In this document: piece after piece, positions 1-11,059 of the stretch
Numbering within the stretch: the stretch's first letter is position 1
Layout of the letters: every line of letters begins with the position of its first letter
NCBI GenBank assembly: GCA_039000515.1
Contig: JBCFYV010001001.1
Coordinates: forward strand, 378,863-442,862
Length of the DNA: 64,000 nucleotides
Origin: Timema cristinae
Lineage: Eukaryota > Arthropoda > Insecta > Phasmatodea > Timematidae
Reading direction: 5' to 3'
Notes under the pieces: model-generated
Seen by the model: only the letters and a program-made list of their open reading frames with translations
Databases searched by the model: none
What the model was told of the DNA's origin: nothing
Made by a program: the position numbers and the translations under genes

Positions 1-240
1 ATGTTTAGAGAAAGATATTTTTTGTATGTATCATAATAATCCGGGTGAAGACGAGGATGAAGTGTTCTAACATGTTTAGACAAGACTTTAGAGAAAGATA
101 TTTTTTGTATGTATCGTAATAATCTGGCTGAAGACGAGTACGAACTGTTCAAGCGTTGAAGTATTCTAACATGTTTAGACAAGACTTTAGAGAAAGATAT
201 TTTTTGTATGCATCAAGTGAAAGACTATGAGGGAAAGAGA
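1..240. repeat. Degenerate tandem repeat, units of about 83-99 bp
   Basis: The block AGAGAAAGATATTTTTTGTA recurs at about 7, 90 and 189. The last two copies share a longer leader containing CTAACATGTTTAGACAAG. Between the blocks lie variable GAAGACGAG-containing spacers. The array probably continues beyond the window edge. No coding potential is seen. Confidence 0.8.
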
Positions 241-369
241 ATTTATATGTATGTATGTATGTATCATCATAATCTTAAGAATATACTCGCTAAATAAAAA
301 AGTTGTACTATTTATTTAAGTCCTTGATCATAGAAATAAAAGCTAAGAGGCTATGTATGTTTCATTCGG

Positions 370-640
370 AGCAGGAAAATATCATTTTAGATATGTATTT
401 TTTTCCAGGCTGTTCGAGGAAAGGAGGGCTATACCCGTCATCCCCTACTCTGAGAGAGAGGGAGAGACGGAGAGATAGAAAGAGGGGAGAAGAGAGAGAG
501 AGAGACAGAGAGATAGAAAAGATCATTTTAGATATGTATTTTTTTCAGCATAGTCTAAAAAACTGTTCGAAGGAAAGAGAGAGAGATGGAAAGAGGGGAG
601 GAGAGAAAGAGAGAGAGATAGAAAGAGGAGAGACATTTCT
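370..640. repeat. GA-rich low-complexity tract with an internal duplication
   Basis: Long GAGAGA runs are interrupted twice by near-identical copies of ATCATTTTAGATATGTATTT (near 380 and 524). The open frame across it is a by-product of the GA repeat, not a gene. Confidence 0.8.
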
Positions 641-900
641 CCTTCTCTACGCACCCGCGAATCTACGCCGCGGGGAACACGCGAGACGGGAGGTAAAGGG
701 GTGAGGGGAGGGAGGACTTCCTGAACCAATCATACAACCCGTCCCCCCCGCGACCACCGTCTCCTCCGACGAATCATCCCCACACATCTCCTACACCCCC
801 ACCCTCCCAATGTCCCTCTGGATCATCAGGGGAGGAGGGGGGAATCCCTGGAACACGCGAGACGGGAGGGAAAGGGGTGAGGGGGAGCTATGACGTCACT
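641..900. repeat. GC-rich stretch with a ~38-bp direct duplication and a CRE palindrome
   Basis: The string beginning GGAACACGCGAGACGGGAGG occurs at about 674-712 and again at about 850-886. A perfect TGACGTCA site lies at 891-898. No gene is recognised here. Confidence 0.6.
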
Positions 901-1015
901 TCCGTTCTGAAAGTTGAGATTCCGTCCTACTCTGTCTCTAACTAAAACATCAATGTATTCAATGTAGTCTAAAATTATGATGATTGATCAAGAACAGCGT
1001 CCAAAATAGTTATTA

Positions 1016-1301
1016 CTAACCGGAGTTGCCTGGGTTAACCACGCAATTCATTGCGTGGCAACCCGGGTAAACGCTTTTCCTAGCTTCAAACACACATAAA
1101 AAACTCTTAATTTTATTTCTTCCAATCCAGTTTTTAATAAATTTTAAAAAATTCTAGTCAAAATTTTAAAATTCCAGCTTCAACGTGCACATGTCTGTGC
1201 GCATGCCCTACTAATTTTAGAATGTCAACCATCTAAGTGTGGTAGATATCGCGCAATGCTCATGGCAGACGGACAAACAAACTCTTTAATTTATTAGTAA
1301 A
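1016..1301 (-). mobile_element. Non-autonomous Helitron-like element
   Basis: Read on the minus strand the element begins near TTACTAATAAATTAAAGAG and carries the internal CATGAGCATTGCG block shared with the copies at 12.5 and 26 kb. It ends with a terminal hairpin (GTTAACCACGCAATTC paired with GCGTGGCAAC, about 1034-1062) followed shortly by TTAG and T. A subterminal 3' hairpin just before a CTRR-like end is the Helitron signature. It lies about 12 bp past the donor of the candidate exon at 1319-1427. Confidence 0.6.
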
Positions 1302-1318
1302 TATAATATTCAACTCAC

Positions 1319-1427
1319 CCAAATCAGTTTTAAAATGATCTTCCATCGTAGCTGAAGAAGAAGACCAATCCATTTGAAATAGCTCCGGTGAATTATTCTC
1401 ATCTTTGCCAATTTTGATGACCGGTTT
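1319..1427 (-). CDS. Candidate internal exon 2 of a THAP-domain gene
   Basis: On the minus strand an acceptor (TTTCTCGTAG) precedes an open 109-nt exon starting Lys-Pro-Val-Ile-Lys-Ile-Gly-Lys. The exon contains an acidic/serine segment (MDWSSSSATMEDHF) and ends in a consensus donor G|GTGAGT at 1313-1318. It starts in phase 0, matching the phase in which the THAP exon at 8571-8900 ends at its own GTAAGT donor. The join is inferred from phase and splice sites alone; no homology is recognised in this exon. The intervening ~7.1 kb is full of SINEs and MITEs, as expected of an intron. Confidence 0.4.
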
Positions 1428-1429
1428 CT

Positions 1430-1936
1430 ACGAGAAAACCACATTAAAATGGTATTAGCCGTAATTGTATATATAATTTGCTAAATTATCATGCTCTAGA
1501 ACAAACCATTGTTCAATGGTGATGGAATATGGGGAAAGGGAGAAAATTGTCTTTCCACGGAAGAATCCCCCTGCCCCCTTTACACTTTGAATAAATATCC
1601 TCGAATATTATAAAAATTAAAAACCCACTCCAAATAATAACATTTAGAGGTAGGCGTCATATTTTCAAAAATTTATCGGGAGAGGCCCAATTCAAAATAT
1701 AACTTCTAAAGGCATCTAGTTTAAAAACAAAAAACATTCCAGGTGAGGACCACTTTATGCTTCGGTCACACAGAGCTGTGTACTCCATGCATGCTATGTT
1801 CCTATCTTAACTCTGTCCAAGGGGTGGGTACTCTTATAGGACTTAGATTTTACATTTTATAACGTGGTTTATTGATCAAATAATGGATTTAATTAAATTT
1901 GATTGAATTTGATATAAGAATTGATTAATTTACCAT
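1430..1936. other. Intergenic/intronic, nothing recognised
   Basis: Mostly AT-rich, unique-looking sequence without a convincing ORF, SINE promoter boxes or inverted repeat. If the THAP gene model is right, this is intron. Confidence 0.4.
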
Positions 1937-2340
1937 GGTGTCTACTCAACTTGACCAATGAAATCCCCGGCCTTTTCCCTGATTTCCCCTGATCATTTCC
2001 TAAAATTCCCGACTTAAAAAAAAAGTATATCACATCCTTCTAACTCGCCCCCCACCCCCTCATTTTTCTATTAATCTTTTTTATAAATAATAATAAGTTG
2101 TAAAATTTGAATAATTTTTTAAAATTTGTATTAAAAATGTTTACTAGGAATTAAAAATATATATTACATAGCTACAAACAAAAAAATGACATAATTTAGT
2201 GATTTAATGATTATTATGTATCATTTTCCCGGATTTTTATTGTTATTTACCTAATTCCCGACTTATTCCCGTTTTTTCCCGATCACTTCAAATTCCCGGC
2301 TAATTCCCGTTTTCCCTGATTTTCCCGGATGGTAGACACC
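1937..2340. mobile_element. MITE with GGTGTCTAC...GTAGACACC ends and TTCCCG motifs
   Basis: The ends are short inverted repeats, CATGGTGTCTAC at the left and GTAGACACCCTG at the right. Next to both ends lie clusters of CCCGG/ATTCCCG motifs (TTTCCCTGATTTCCC left, GATTTTCCCGGATG right). The middle is AT-rich with no ORF. The superfamily is not assigned. Confidence 0.6.
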
Positions 2341-2611
2341 CTGTACATTCTGCAATAGAAAATTAGTTGTGTTCTAAGTGTAACGTCCCACTTCGAATCT
2401 TTTAGTTCGTGGCACCAACGCCGCGAGCGCTAGCAATGTGGTTCTACTTGCCAACATTAATGTAGCGTTTCTATACTTATCCCTTTTCTATGGCTCTGTC
2501 CCGGTGTGTTTGATTCTCAGCTTTTTTTTTTTTAAGCGTCGCTGACGACGGACATGCGCAGTAGACCCGGACGTGGTATCCACTATCCAGCCACGTACAA
2601 CCAGCATTAGT

Positions 2612-3541
2612 AGTGTGTAGTGTGTAGTGATGATGCACAATCGAGTAATCGAATAAAATTACTCGAGTAATTTTTAGCGAATCATCTACTTGAATCGTCC
2701 CGTGGCAATAGTTTGGACATTACTCGGAAGTTTTGCAATTGGATTCGATACTAATAACATGTCCATAATCTCTTCCTGTAAAGAGGTAATCGACACTGAC
2801 AGTGACCTTCACCCCCTTATTTTCAGGTTTCAATTTGCACGTACAGTCATTAAGAAAGTATACGTTTTAAGAAATGTCTCACAAAACAAATAGAATAGTT
2901 TTGTGTTCTTTTTAATAAAATAAACTTTTCTTTATGCATTCATGTTAAAAAAAAAATTGTACCTTTTTAAAAGTGAAAAGTTTTTTTTTTGTTTTTTTTA
3001 ACTTATTCTAATTAGTTTCAATTCATAAATGATCGTATTTTACTAAGGAGAAATTATAATCAAAATAATTAAGATATACAACAATTAGTTTTGTTATATG
3101 CAATTGTGGAAATAAGACTGCCGGGGTTCCAAGTAAAAAAAAAAATCGAGTTACTTTCATCGAGTACTTTAAAAAAGAATCGGAAATGTGATACGCTTAG
3201 TTAGAATGCTTTTCAGTCGTGTACCTTACATCTGCAAGTATTTTGTATTGAGAATGCATGTGCAATATTTAAATCATAAAAGGGTTATTTTTACTTAGCA
3301 GCAGAAACTGTTGGTGAAAAATGAGCTCTAAGGGAATATGCCTTTTAAATGGAAATAGCATGGTAAGCAGTCCAGCCAATAAGGTCGATTCTCACTTAGC
3401 TGGTAAGAAAAAATAAAATAAAAGAATAACAATGTCTGAGTAAAGTTACTCGAGTAATCCCGGAAGAATCGAGTACTCCCGATTACACAGCACAATCGAA
3501 TCACTCGATTATTTTTACTCGATTGTGCCCAACACTACTAG
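2612..3541. mobile_element. hAT-like non-autonomous element with ATCGAGTAA-rich inverted ends
   Basis: The left end carries GCACAATCGAGTAATCG (2635-2651). The right end carries the inverse, ACTCGATTGTGCCCAACAC. Further TTACTCGAGTAAT motifs lie inside both ends, at about 2660 and 3442. A GTGTTGGGC-type terminus is common in hAT transposons. Inside there is only a short open frame without recognisable domains. The exact ends and target duplication are uncertain. Confidence 0.45.
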
Positions 3542-3639
3542 TGTGTTTAAAGTAAGAATATGACGTTTCTGGAACTTTGAATTGAAGAGGTAAGTTACTA
3601 ATGCTTGTGGAACAAAAACAATTAAGAATACCGGAACCC

Positions 3640-3800
3640 GAACATACGTGATGATGAAATTCACAAAATTCTGTTCTTTTAGTGTCCACTTCGTGTACCC
3701 ACTTTATTTCACGTTTATTACACAATGAAAGCAGCAACAAAGCCTCATCGTCACTGTCATCACTCTCCCAGGGCAAACTATCCGCCAACATCTTGGACAA
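3640..3800 (-). pseudogene. PIF/Harbinger transposase N-terminal fragment
   Basis: On the minus strand an open frame starts near 3800 with an acidic-then-leucine run (SDDSDDEALLLLSL), followed by KREIKWVHEVDTKR and EFCEFHHHV. This layout (acidic patch, Leu run, WVHxxxxKR, GEFHHLV-like block) is typical of the N-terminus of PIF/Harbinger nuclease-type transposases. After the EFHHHV block the resemblance stops, and the hAT-like element begins about 100 bp further on. No DDE catalytic region is present, so this is a truncated remnant. Confidence 0.5.
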
Positions 3801-4731
3801 GACTGAAGAGTCTCGTACAAATCGTGGCTTCCAGTGTGGCCGCTTGGTGTAGCGAACATAGCGAACCTAGCGTACATATAGTACATTCACTACCCGAGAT
3901 TACTTGGATGACAGCTCAAAAAGTTACTAGAAATATTCCCGAATACATCCCTGCGCCAACAGCCGACATCTTTCACTTTGGACAGCTATAATTAAAACAT
4001 ATTATGGTAATATATGAATGTGATAGTTGACCAAAGTAATTTAGGCCAATATTATTTATATTTATTTGAGGTCGGATACAAAGCTTATTTAACGTTTTAT
4101 TCCACTTTTTTTAAAATTCATATCACTTTCACAAAAAGTCAAATGTTTTCAAAATGTCGACCGTCGAATCTAAACCATGGGACTGAAACAAGTTATTTAC
4201 AATGGGGCACCAAAACTATTGATAAAATTATTTAATCAGTTGAATATTTCAAAATACGATAAAATAATCATAAGTAATTTATTTTATATATTAAAAAAAG
4301 GACAAGTATTTTCTCTTTTTCAAGTGAATACGATGCCTGTATTAAAAAGTATTAATGTATGCACTATATTATACAGACATTGTCAATAACATTACAAAAT
4401 GAAGAATAAGTACTTTTAAATAGGTTTAGAATATTATTTCAGATTGGATTAAAATAAATTATTAAAAGTAATGAACTATTGTAAGAAAACTTAAGTTTAC
4501 GTTATTTTAAATGTAAAATATAACTCGTAATTAAAAACTTATAATGTATAACAAAACAGTGACCTTGTGTTGGCAACCCAAAACCAAAACATGATTTTTC
4601 AACGGTCATTCAGGTAAAAAGCTATCGTGAACAGACTTTGGCATACACAGCGTAGCGCTCTGTGTGGGCCCATCATTGGGAGTGTAGGAGACGCGAGAAA
4701 AGGTCAGTGTATTTTAGCAGTTTTTTTTATA
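3801..4731. other. AT-rich stretch, no gene seen
   Basis: Short open frames occur, but none shows a recognised domain or exon-like splice context. From about 4560 a GC-richer segment (TGTTGGCAACCC, GCGTAGCGCTCTG) precedes the MITE at 4732. Confidence 0.4.
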
Positions 4732-4999
4732 AAAATACTTTTTTTTGTTGCCAAAATAGTGTTCCAGTAGAAACATCAAGTTTAATTTTCTTCACATGGT
4801 GATATCATTATTTCTTTAATATCTATCAAGGTTATCCTGGAATTTAATGACAACTTTTTCTCTTTATTTAAAAAGTTGGTCATCTAATGCGCTATGTTCA
4901 TGACAGATAATCAACAACTGTTGGTATCACCATGTGAAGAAAATTAAACTCTTTTGTTTCTACTGAAACACTATTTTGGCAACAAAAAAAAGTATTTTA
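4732..4999. mobile_element. MITE with ~75-bp terminal inverted repeats
   Basis: The left arm (4732-4806) contains TTGTTGCCAAAATAGTGTT and TTTAATTTTCTTCACATGG. The right arm (4922-4999) is its inverse, with CCATGTGAAGAAAATTAAA and AACACTATTTTGGCAACAA reading inward to outward. Only scattered mismatches separate the arms. The ~115-bp centre has no ORF. Confidence 0.85.
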
Positions 5000-5044
5000 G
5001 TCATTTTGGCCAAACAAAGTTTTGCTATTATTAATATTATTAAG

Positions 5045-5262
5045 TGTTCTGTCTTACGGCAGGTCCATTCATTTTGTCAGTGAATTTAGAACGCCAACGC
5101 TCCCTGTCCTCTGTTTCCTCCTTCAGCTCCCAGAATTTTCTTCTTTCTTTAAGTCATACAATATTTGAATCCGCCTTCTTCCTAAGCTCCTCTTGCCCTC
5201 AACCTTTCCTTCTATGACGTCGTGCAGAAAACCTTTTCTCACGTCCCCTACACTCTCATCTT
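5045..5262 (-). pseudogene. C-terminal remnant of a non-LTR retrotransposon ORF2
   Basis: Minus-strand translation gives EGKVEGKRSLGRRRIQILYD, then, after a frameshift, ELKEETEDRERWRSKFTDK. The pattern G-K-x-x-G-K-R-x-x-G-R followed by about 20 residues and D-R-E-R-W-R is characteristic of the extreme C-terminus of many arthropod LINE ORF2 proteins. No RT domain is adjacent, so this is a decayed 3' fragment. Confidence 0.6.
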
Positions 5263-5434
5263 AACAGCTAAAGGCATCCCATGTTTAAAACTTATAGGCA
5301 AGAATTCCTGACCCTAGGGTATGGGGGAAACAAGCCCTTTAATTTATTTTTTCTAGTTACCATCCCAACTCCCTCACACACACAATTAATAAGGTTCCGC
5401 GCACTGACACATATCACTCCTTTAGCCGGATGTA

Positions 5435-5699
5435 CCCGCCTCGGTGGCGTAGTTGGCTAACGCGCTTGTCGTGTTAAGCTCGACTGCTGAGGACGGGGAG
5501 ATCGAGGTTAGAATCTCGGTCGGGTGAACTGGGGGGGGGGGGGGGGTGTTCCTAAATTGTTTTCCAGTCTCCCTCCACGCAAATGCGGCTTCACTTCCTC
5601 TAATTCAACCTTCCCAATTCCTAATCCATTAACGTAATTAGTACTTAAAGCGTATAACCCGAATGGGTAGTAAGACGTGGTGCTAAATAATAATAATAA
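5435..5699 (+). mobile_element. tRNA-derived SINE, family C, with 14-bp target duplication
   Basis: The head resembles a tRNA gene, with an A-box-like GGCGTAGTTGGCTAACGCGC and a B-box-like GAGGTTAGAATCTCG. A run of 16 G follows. The tail, GCGTATAACCCGAATGGGTA, leads into GACGTGGTGCTAAATAATAA. Flanking repeats are TTTAGCCGGATGTA (5421-5434) and TTTAGCCGGTTGTA (5700-5713). The 3' tail is shared with family B. Confidence 0.85.
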
Positions 5700-5713
5700 T
5701 TTAGCCGGTTGTA

Positions 5714-6864
5714 CGCCATGTTTCTGCAGTGGCGTATTCTCTGGGTATGCTAGTCCTGCGCTGCATACCCATAATGATATGGACTAGTTTTATGTTTAAT
5801 TCAATACTGTCTGTGTGAACTGTGTAAATACTAATGTTTAAATTGTTAATAAATATATATGTAATGAATTATTACTTTTTAAACTAATATCGATTCATAT
5901 TCCAAGAATACTGTGTTTTAAGTAATTCTTCTTCCAAAAGGTTCTACTAAGTACAATAGGAAACCCAGGGCTTGCTACTTGAAAAACGCAAGGCAAGCTA
6001 GGGAGTCTCTAATGACCTTGCCCAATATCTAGGGGGTGGCAACACATTCCTTTCCGATCGCCGATAAGTAATTGGCCAATGAGCTCGGGTTTTTACACCC
6101 CAGGTCATACTGTTCATGTGAAGCAAGTTAAGCATTGTGCCAGCTATTGAAAAAAGATTCAAGATCACAATGTTTATTTATTAAGCTAATTTAGTAGAGT
6201 TTAAGTAAAAATACATAATATATATATAAAATTAATTGTAAAATAATAGTATATGTAACAAGTTTTAAACTATACACTAATTAAATACATTAAGTTAAGT
6301 TTAGGTATTCTAGTCACATGTATTATCATGTATTTGGCAAAAACATTTAACCATTCTTTCAAATGGTAGGCATTTCAGCACTTATAGAGTGGGAAGGTGT
6401 GTGTGTGTGTGTGTGAAGATCAAGATGATTTAGAAGGAAACGGTAAAATAAAATATATTTTCACATAATTGACTTAATTAGTGGTGCACCCTATCCATTT
6501 ACTTTGGGGGAGGCATTCAATCAAGGCTGTAGCAAGAATGAAATTTTGATGGAGAGAGCGGGTTTGGGTAATACCTGAAGGCTGAGAATATTTATAAATA
6601 TTAAATGCTTTTATAAATCATTTGGAGTACTTTTATAATAATTAAGAGATTTAAATAATACAAATGGTATCGAAGCTATTATTTATATGTTTTTTCAAAT
6701 GTTATATTTCGTGAGTAACGGTAAGCCTTTTGAATATTAGGCTTAAGTTTGAAGCCTGGTCTTAAAATGTAGCATGTACATTTGACAAATCTCCAATGCT
6801 AAATATTTTAGTTATACTTAATATTATTTTGCGTATAACCCGAACGGATAGTAAGACGTGGTGC

Positions 6865-6911
<47 letters not shown>

Positions 6912-7440
6912 TTTAAATTTCTAATAATATTTATGGTGTTGGGGAGAGAGGGGGGGGGGTCAAATACCCTGTTTGCCCCTCTCTCCCTTGGGTGCACCAC
7001 TGCTTACAGCAAAAGATGTGTAAATATCTTAGCAATAAACCAATGACGTAGCGATAGAGTATTAATAGTCCGAGATTATGCATCTAAATAGCTTCTGGAG
7101 CATAAATTCTCAAGTTGGGAGACTCGTTTGTTTTCAAGCAGATAAGTTATGAGATAAGTTATGCTTTAAGAAATAGTTTTAATTGCAACGTGAGTTGGAC
7201 AATCCACCTGATTCCCTCTCACCAAGATCTGACGGACGCTTGATCCATGTATCACTTCATTTTACTCTTATTATGATTGTTTGATTTGAGTATTGCTAAC
7301 TGTGTGCTTTTAATTACACTAGGCTAATTGAATAGGATCTGTCTCTCTTATGCATTCAGAAATGTGCCTATACCACTCTTAGCCTCGACATTAATATTTA
7401 CTTAAATTTCTAACCATGTATATATCATAACAATTTGAGG
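5714..7440. other. Gene-free AT-rich region with a stray SINE tail
   Basis: No exon is recognised. A small hairpin (GGGTATGC...GCATACCC) lies at about 5744-5771. A 5'-truncated SINE tail (GCGTATAACCCGAACGGATA, then a TAA array) occupies about 6831-6912. A GT microsatellite sits near 6399. Confidence 0.5.
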
Positions 7441-7753
7441 ACCACCTTTGTGGTCATAGCTCTGGCTATGGACCCAGAGGTCCCGAGTTTGATACCCGGT
7501 GCGTCCAGATTATCTGGGAATCAGTGGGTCTGGAACGGGTTTGATTCAACCTAGGGTGGATAAATAAGGAGCTATTCGAATAAAGTAGTAGTGGCTCCGG
7601 TATAGAAAGCCGAGCTGATTGGCTGGAGTCATCGTTGTGCTGACCACATGACACCCTCTATCTGTAAAGTTGACACAAATTCGCCAAACAGTTCTGTAGC
7701 CACTCGGTAGGTATAGCCTGAATGCGGGCTGACACCATGGAGTTACTTTTATA
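7441..7753 (+). mobile_element. tRNA-derived SINE, family A
   Basis: The head carries tRNA-like promoter boxes (TTGTGGTCATAGCTCTGG and GAGTTTGATACCCGGT). The body motifs GGAGCTA, GCTGACCACATGACACCCTC and GCGGGCTGACACCATGGAGT are shared with the copies at 9.45, 10.6, 17.8 and 32.8 kb. It is flanked by CAATTTGAG (7432-7440) and CATTTTGAG (7754-7762), a 9-bp target duplication with one mismatch. Confidence 0.85.
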
Positions 7754-8570
7754 CATTTTGAGTGGATTATAATCATCGTTATGGATAAATAAAAGAAGAA
7801 AGAATATAGGAGTGGGGGGCCTCAAAATTTCCTAAGATAGCATACAGTTAAAGGGAAATAATAAATGCTCGAGAACCACTGTTCTATATGGAAACATCTT
7901 CAAATATATCCCTTGACGTTCTTGGACAACGGTGGTTGAGGGTCCTCAGCCCCCTATTAATTTTTTTCAGAATACGCCACTGTGTTTCTGTTTCCAAGGA
8001 AACACGTGTTTATAGATAGTCCAGTCAAATGAAGCTCTATGAGGTCAAATAGCGAAAAAAAAAAAATTCTAGCAAAGCTGAATTTTAGTATAGATGTTAA
8101 AATTAGTGTCTAGTTTAACATAATAAAAGTCCACGAAGTTCTGATGTGAGCTCTTGCCTCCATCTTGAAAAAAAAAATGTGTCCAAAATGAACTTTTTGA
8201 GAATATCTCGCTAACAGTTGATTATAAATTGAAATCGTACTAGTAAACGTAATCACGGAACAATTCTCTACTAAATTTGTCTCTTGTATCTTTCTTCTCG
8301 TCGGATGCATACCTCACACAATCTTCGCACTTTCCCCCATCCCTTCCTTCATGACCTATCGAAGTAAATCAACAACCAACAAGTAAATATTGTTCTCTCC
8401 GCTAATTTAACTACCCTCGTACCCACGTCATTCTTATGTTAGACTGGCTCGATAATGACATACAGATCGGGATTTAAATACTCCATTTAATCTTTTCTGT
8501 AAGAAATTATAACCGAGTAAAAAGTTCAGCACTTAAAATCTTGTATGGATTGTGTTATTTAAATACTTAC

Positions 8571-8900
8571 GGTTTTCTTTCGCGGTTTAGTCACTTTAGT
8601 CAAATGTGGAAGTATTCGAGGTAAAGCCTCTGGATTTAAAATGGCACAATCCCTTGGGTATCCTTGCACACAACCGTTCTTATCTTTATAAATATCGATC
8701 TTAGATATGTCCTGTTCTTAGAAATGTTTTATGCACACCACGGACAACGATGTCGGTGCTTATCTCTTCCTGTAAATGCTTTTAATCCACTTTTGTTTAA
8801 CTTCTTCTCCAAGGGTAAAAACAAAAACTTTTACATAACCTGAAGCCTTAGGGGAGATATAATTGCTTTTACAACCGGGAACACAGCTGCTTCTTGCCAT
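8571..8900 (-). pseudogene. THAP-domain first exon with two in-frame stops
   Basis: The minus-strand ATG at 8900-8898 opens MARSSCVPGCKSNY and continues to WIKSIYRKR, then VVCIKHF. This supplies the C2CH zinc ligands of a THAP DNA-binding domain: Cys6, Cys10, Cys56 and His59, plus the conserved Trp near residue 38. Codons 47 and 61 are both TAA in the same frame, and no frameshift is needed to read on to VTKPRKKT. The exon ends at a perfect GTAAGT donor (8565-8570) in phase 0. THAP domains occur in host regulators and P-element-like transposases; nothing here separates the two. The stops could be real nonsense changes or sequence error. A candidate next exon lies at 1319-1427. Confidence 0.7.
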
Positions 8901-9449
8901 TTTACTAAGATTATTTAGATTTTAGAACACATTGTTAATTAATTTATAGTTCAAAACAGCACCCACACTTATCAAAACGAGTAAATGAAGGACTCAACGG
9001 AATTTACGCACAGCGAAACACAGTGAAATTCTTGGCTATACTATGTACAGTTTGCACGTGGCTGATGTATTGTTGACCAAACCTCCCGGCGCGGAGTTGC
9101 CAAACTTCAGTACTCCAGCCTGATACTTTAGCCGATCTTGACCAACGTTATACGAGTTTGGTTACTCCTTAGTTCCAGTGATCAGACAATGAAGGCAAAA
9201 AGCGCTAGTGTCGTTGCACGCGTGAAATTCAAATATTGTAGAGAAAGTTTGAACCACTAGATTGTCATTTTATGGTTTTTAGGGGTTTAATTAAAATCAG
9301 AGACCCCAACAAATATGGTAAACATAATCATATAACATAATTAATAGTTTACAACTAAAGGAGTTAATTAGTAATATATTATATATATATTACAATATTT
9401 GTTTGCTCATGATTGTAATAGCATTTATATTTGCTTTGTACTAATAAAT

Positions 9450-9767
9450 ATCACCTCCTCTGTAATTTAGTGGTCAGAGTTCCTGGCTATTGATCCAAAG
9501 TCCCAAATTCGATCCCCGGTGCTTTCGGATTTTCATATGTGGCAGTGGGTTTTGGAACATGGTCAACTCAACCTCGTGAGGTCAAATGAGGAGCTACGTG
9601 AATGGAAAAGTAGCGGTTCTGGTCTAAAAAACTGAGATTAAAGGCCGTAGTGTTCGTCGTGCTGACCATGACACCCTCTATCAATGGGAGTTGACACTAT
9701 CTTGACCAACCTACGGCTGCCGTTCGGTCGGTAGAGCTAGATTTCGGGCTGACGCCATGCAGTTTTA
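9450..9767 (+). mobile_element. tRNA-derived SINE, family A
   Basis: The head has AATTTAGTGGTCAGAGTTCC and AATTCGATCCCCGGTGC (A- and B-box-like). The body has GAGGAGCTACGTGAATGG and GTGCTGACCATGACACCCTC, and the end is CGGGCTGACGCCATGCAGTT. It aligns throughout with the 7441 copy. Confidence 0.85.
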
Positions 9768-10598
9768 TTTTGATAATATTATATTATATTTATCAAAATT
9801 ATATCAGTACATTGGGGGGTAACTTTTTACACAATGTTTTATAAATAAGTGATACAACTATTATATTATAAAACATCAGCAAGCTTGTGACATCTGAGAA
9901 GTTTCGTGTTTGAATCCTGCTTGGTGATATAGTGGATTGATTATACCTTTAATACTTTTTTTACATACAAAACCTAGAGTTGAAAATAGTAGTACATTGT
10001 TACCTCCCCACCACCCTCCTACCCCTGCCATACATTAAATGGTCATGGTTTGTTTCCCATATCCATAATCAACCTTTTTATCCCGAATATATTTGATTTG
10101 AAACGCCATATCTAAAGTGACGTTTGATAGATAGCGCAAGTCAAAAGTACCGCAACCGTGTAACTTGAACTTTACTTCCCGGTACATGGTTTAGTTGGAT
10201 TAAGAACATATCCATACCCGATAAATAATAAAAGCCTATAAAGTTCAGACAACCGACTTAATTCCATTTATCTAATACTCGAAAACTTCTCTTTAGCTCG
10301 ATGGTAGAATTCTAAAACTTCATACACTAGTGTGTTATTTATTACACATAACCAAAGGAAACAATTGGTTTGTTGAATATACATGCTCGTGGCCCGAGCG
10401 GTTAGTCAGTGAGACGAATGGACATGTCTAACGATGGTCAAAAGTCACCAGATCTACTGTCACTTATTCATACGTCAAGTCATTTGATCTACATCTATCA
10501 CTCTTGTTAGATAATATCAATAAGTATAATACAACACCAAATAATACAGTAAAATGTTATCAATGTTGCCCCCCCCACCCCCCAAAAAAAGAGAGATC

Positions 10599-10917
10599 GT
10601 GTTTTCCCGTGGTCTAGTGAGAGTTTCTGGCGATTCAGAGGTCCCTGGTTCGATCCCCAGCGCTTCCAAAATTTATCTGTGAAGCAGCGGGTGTGAAACA
10701 GAGTCAAACTCATCCTCGTGAAGACAAGTGAGGAGCTAGGCCTACTTGAATAAATAAGTATCAGCTACGGTTTAGAAAACTGAAATTAACGGCTGGAGGG
10801 CTCGTTTTGATGACCACATAGCATTATCTATCCGCAAAGGTTGGCACTATCTTCACTTAGGGCTGTGGTCACGTGGTCGGTATAGCTCGTTGGCGGGGTT
10901 ACAAGATGGAGTTATTT
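10599..10917 (+). mobile_element. tRNA-derived SINE, family A
   Basis: CGTGGTCTAGTGAGAGTTTC and GGTTCGATCCCCAGCGC form the tRNA-like head. The body carries GAGGAGCTAGGCC and GATGACCACATAGCATTATC. The end, TACAAGATGGAGTTATTTTT, matches the other family A copies. Confidence 0.85.
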
Positions 10918-11059
10918 TTCTAAAAGGGGCTTCAAATGTCCATTAGTATACTATAAAGAGTCGAACTCGGTTATAACGTCATTTAAGGTACCTGAGAAAT
11001 TACGGTTGTAATAAACGAGAGTCGTAATAACCGATGAAGGTATTAAATCAGTTTTAAAG

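Noticed and set aside
303..704. 133-codon plus-strand frame
   Set aside because: It is a GA-repeat translation (Arg/Glu runs), with no domain.
3725..3991. 88-codon plus-strand frame
   Set aside because: It overlaps the minus-strand Harbinger-like fragment, which explains the openness better.
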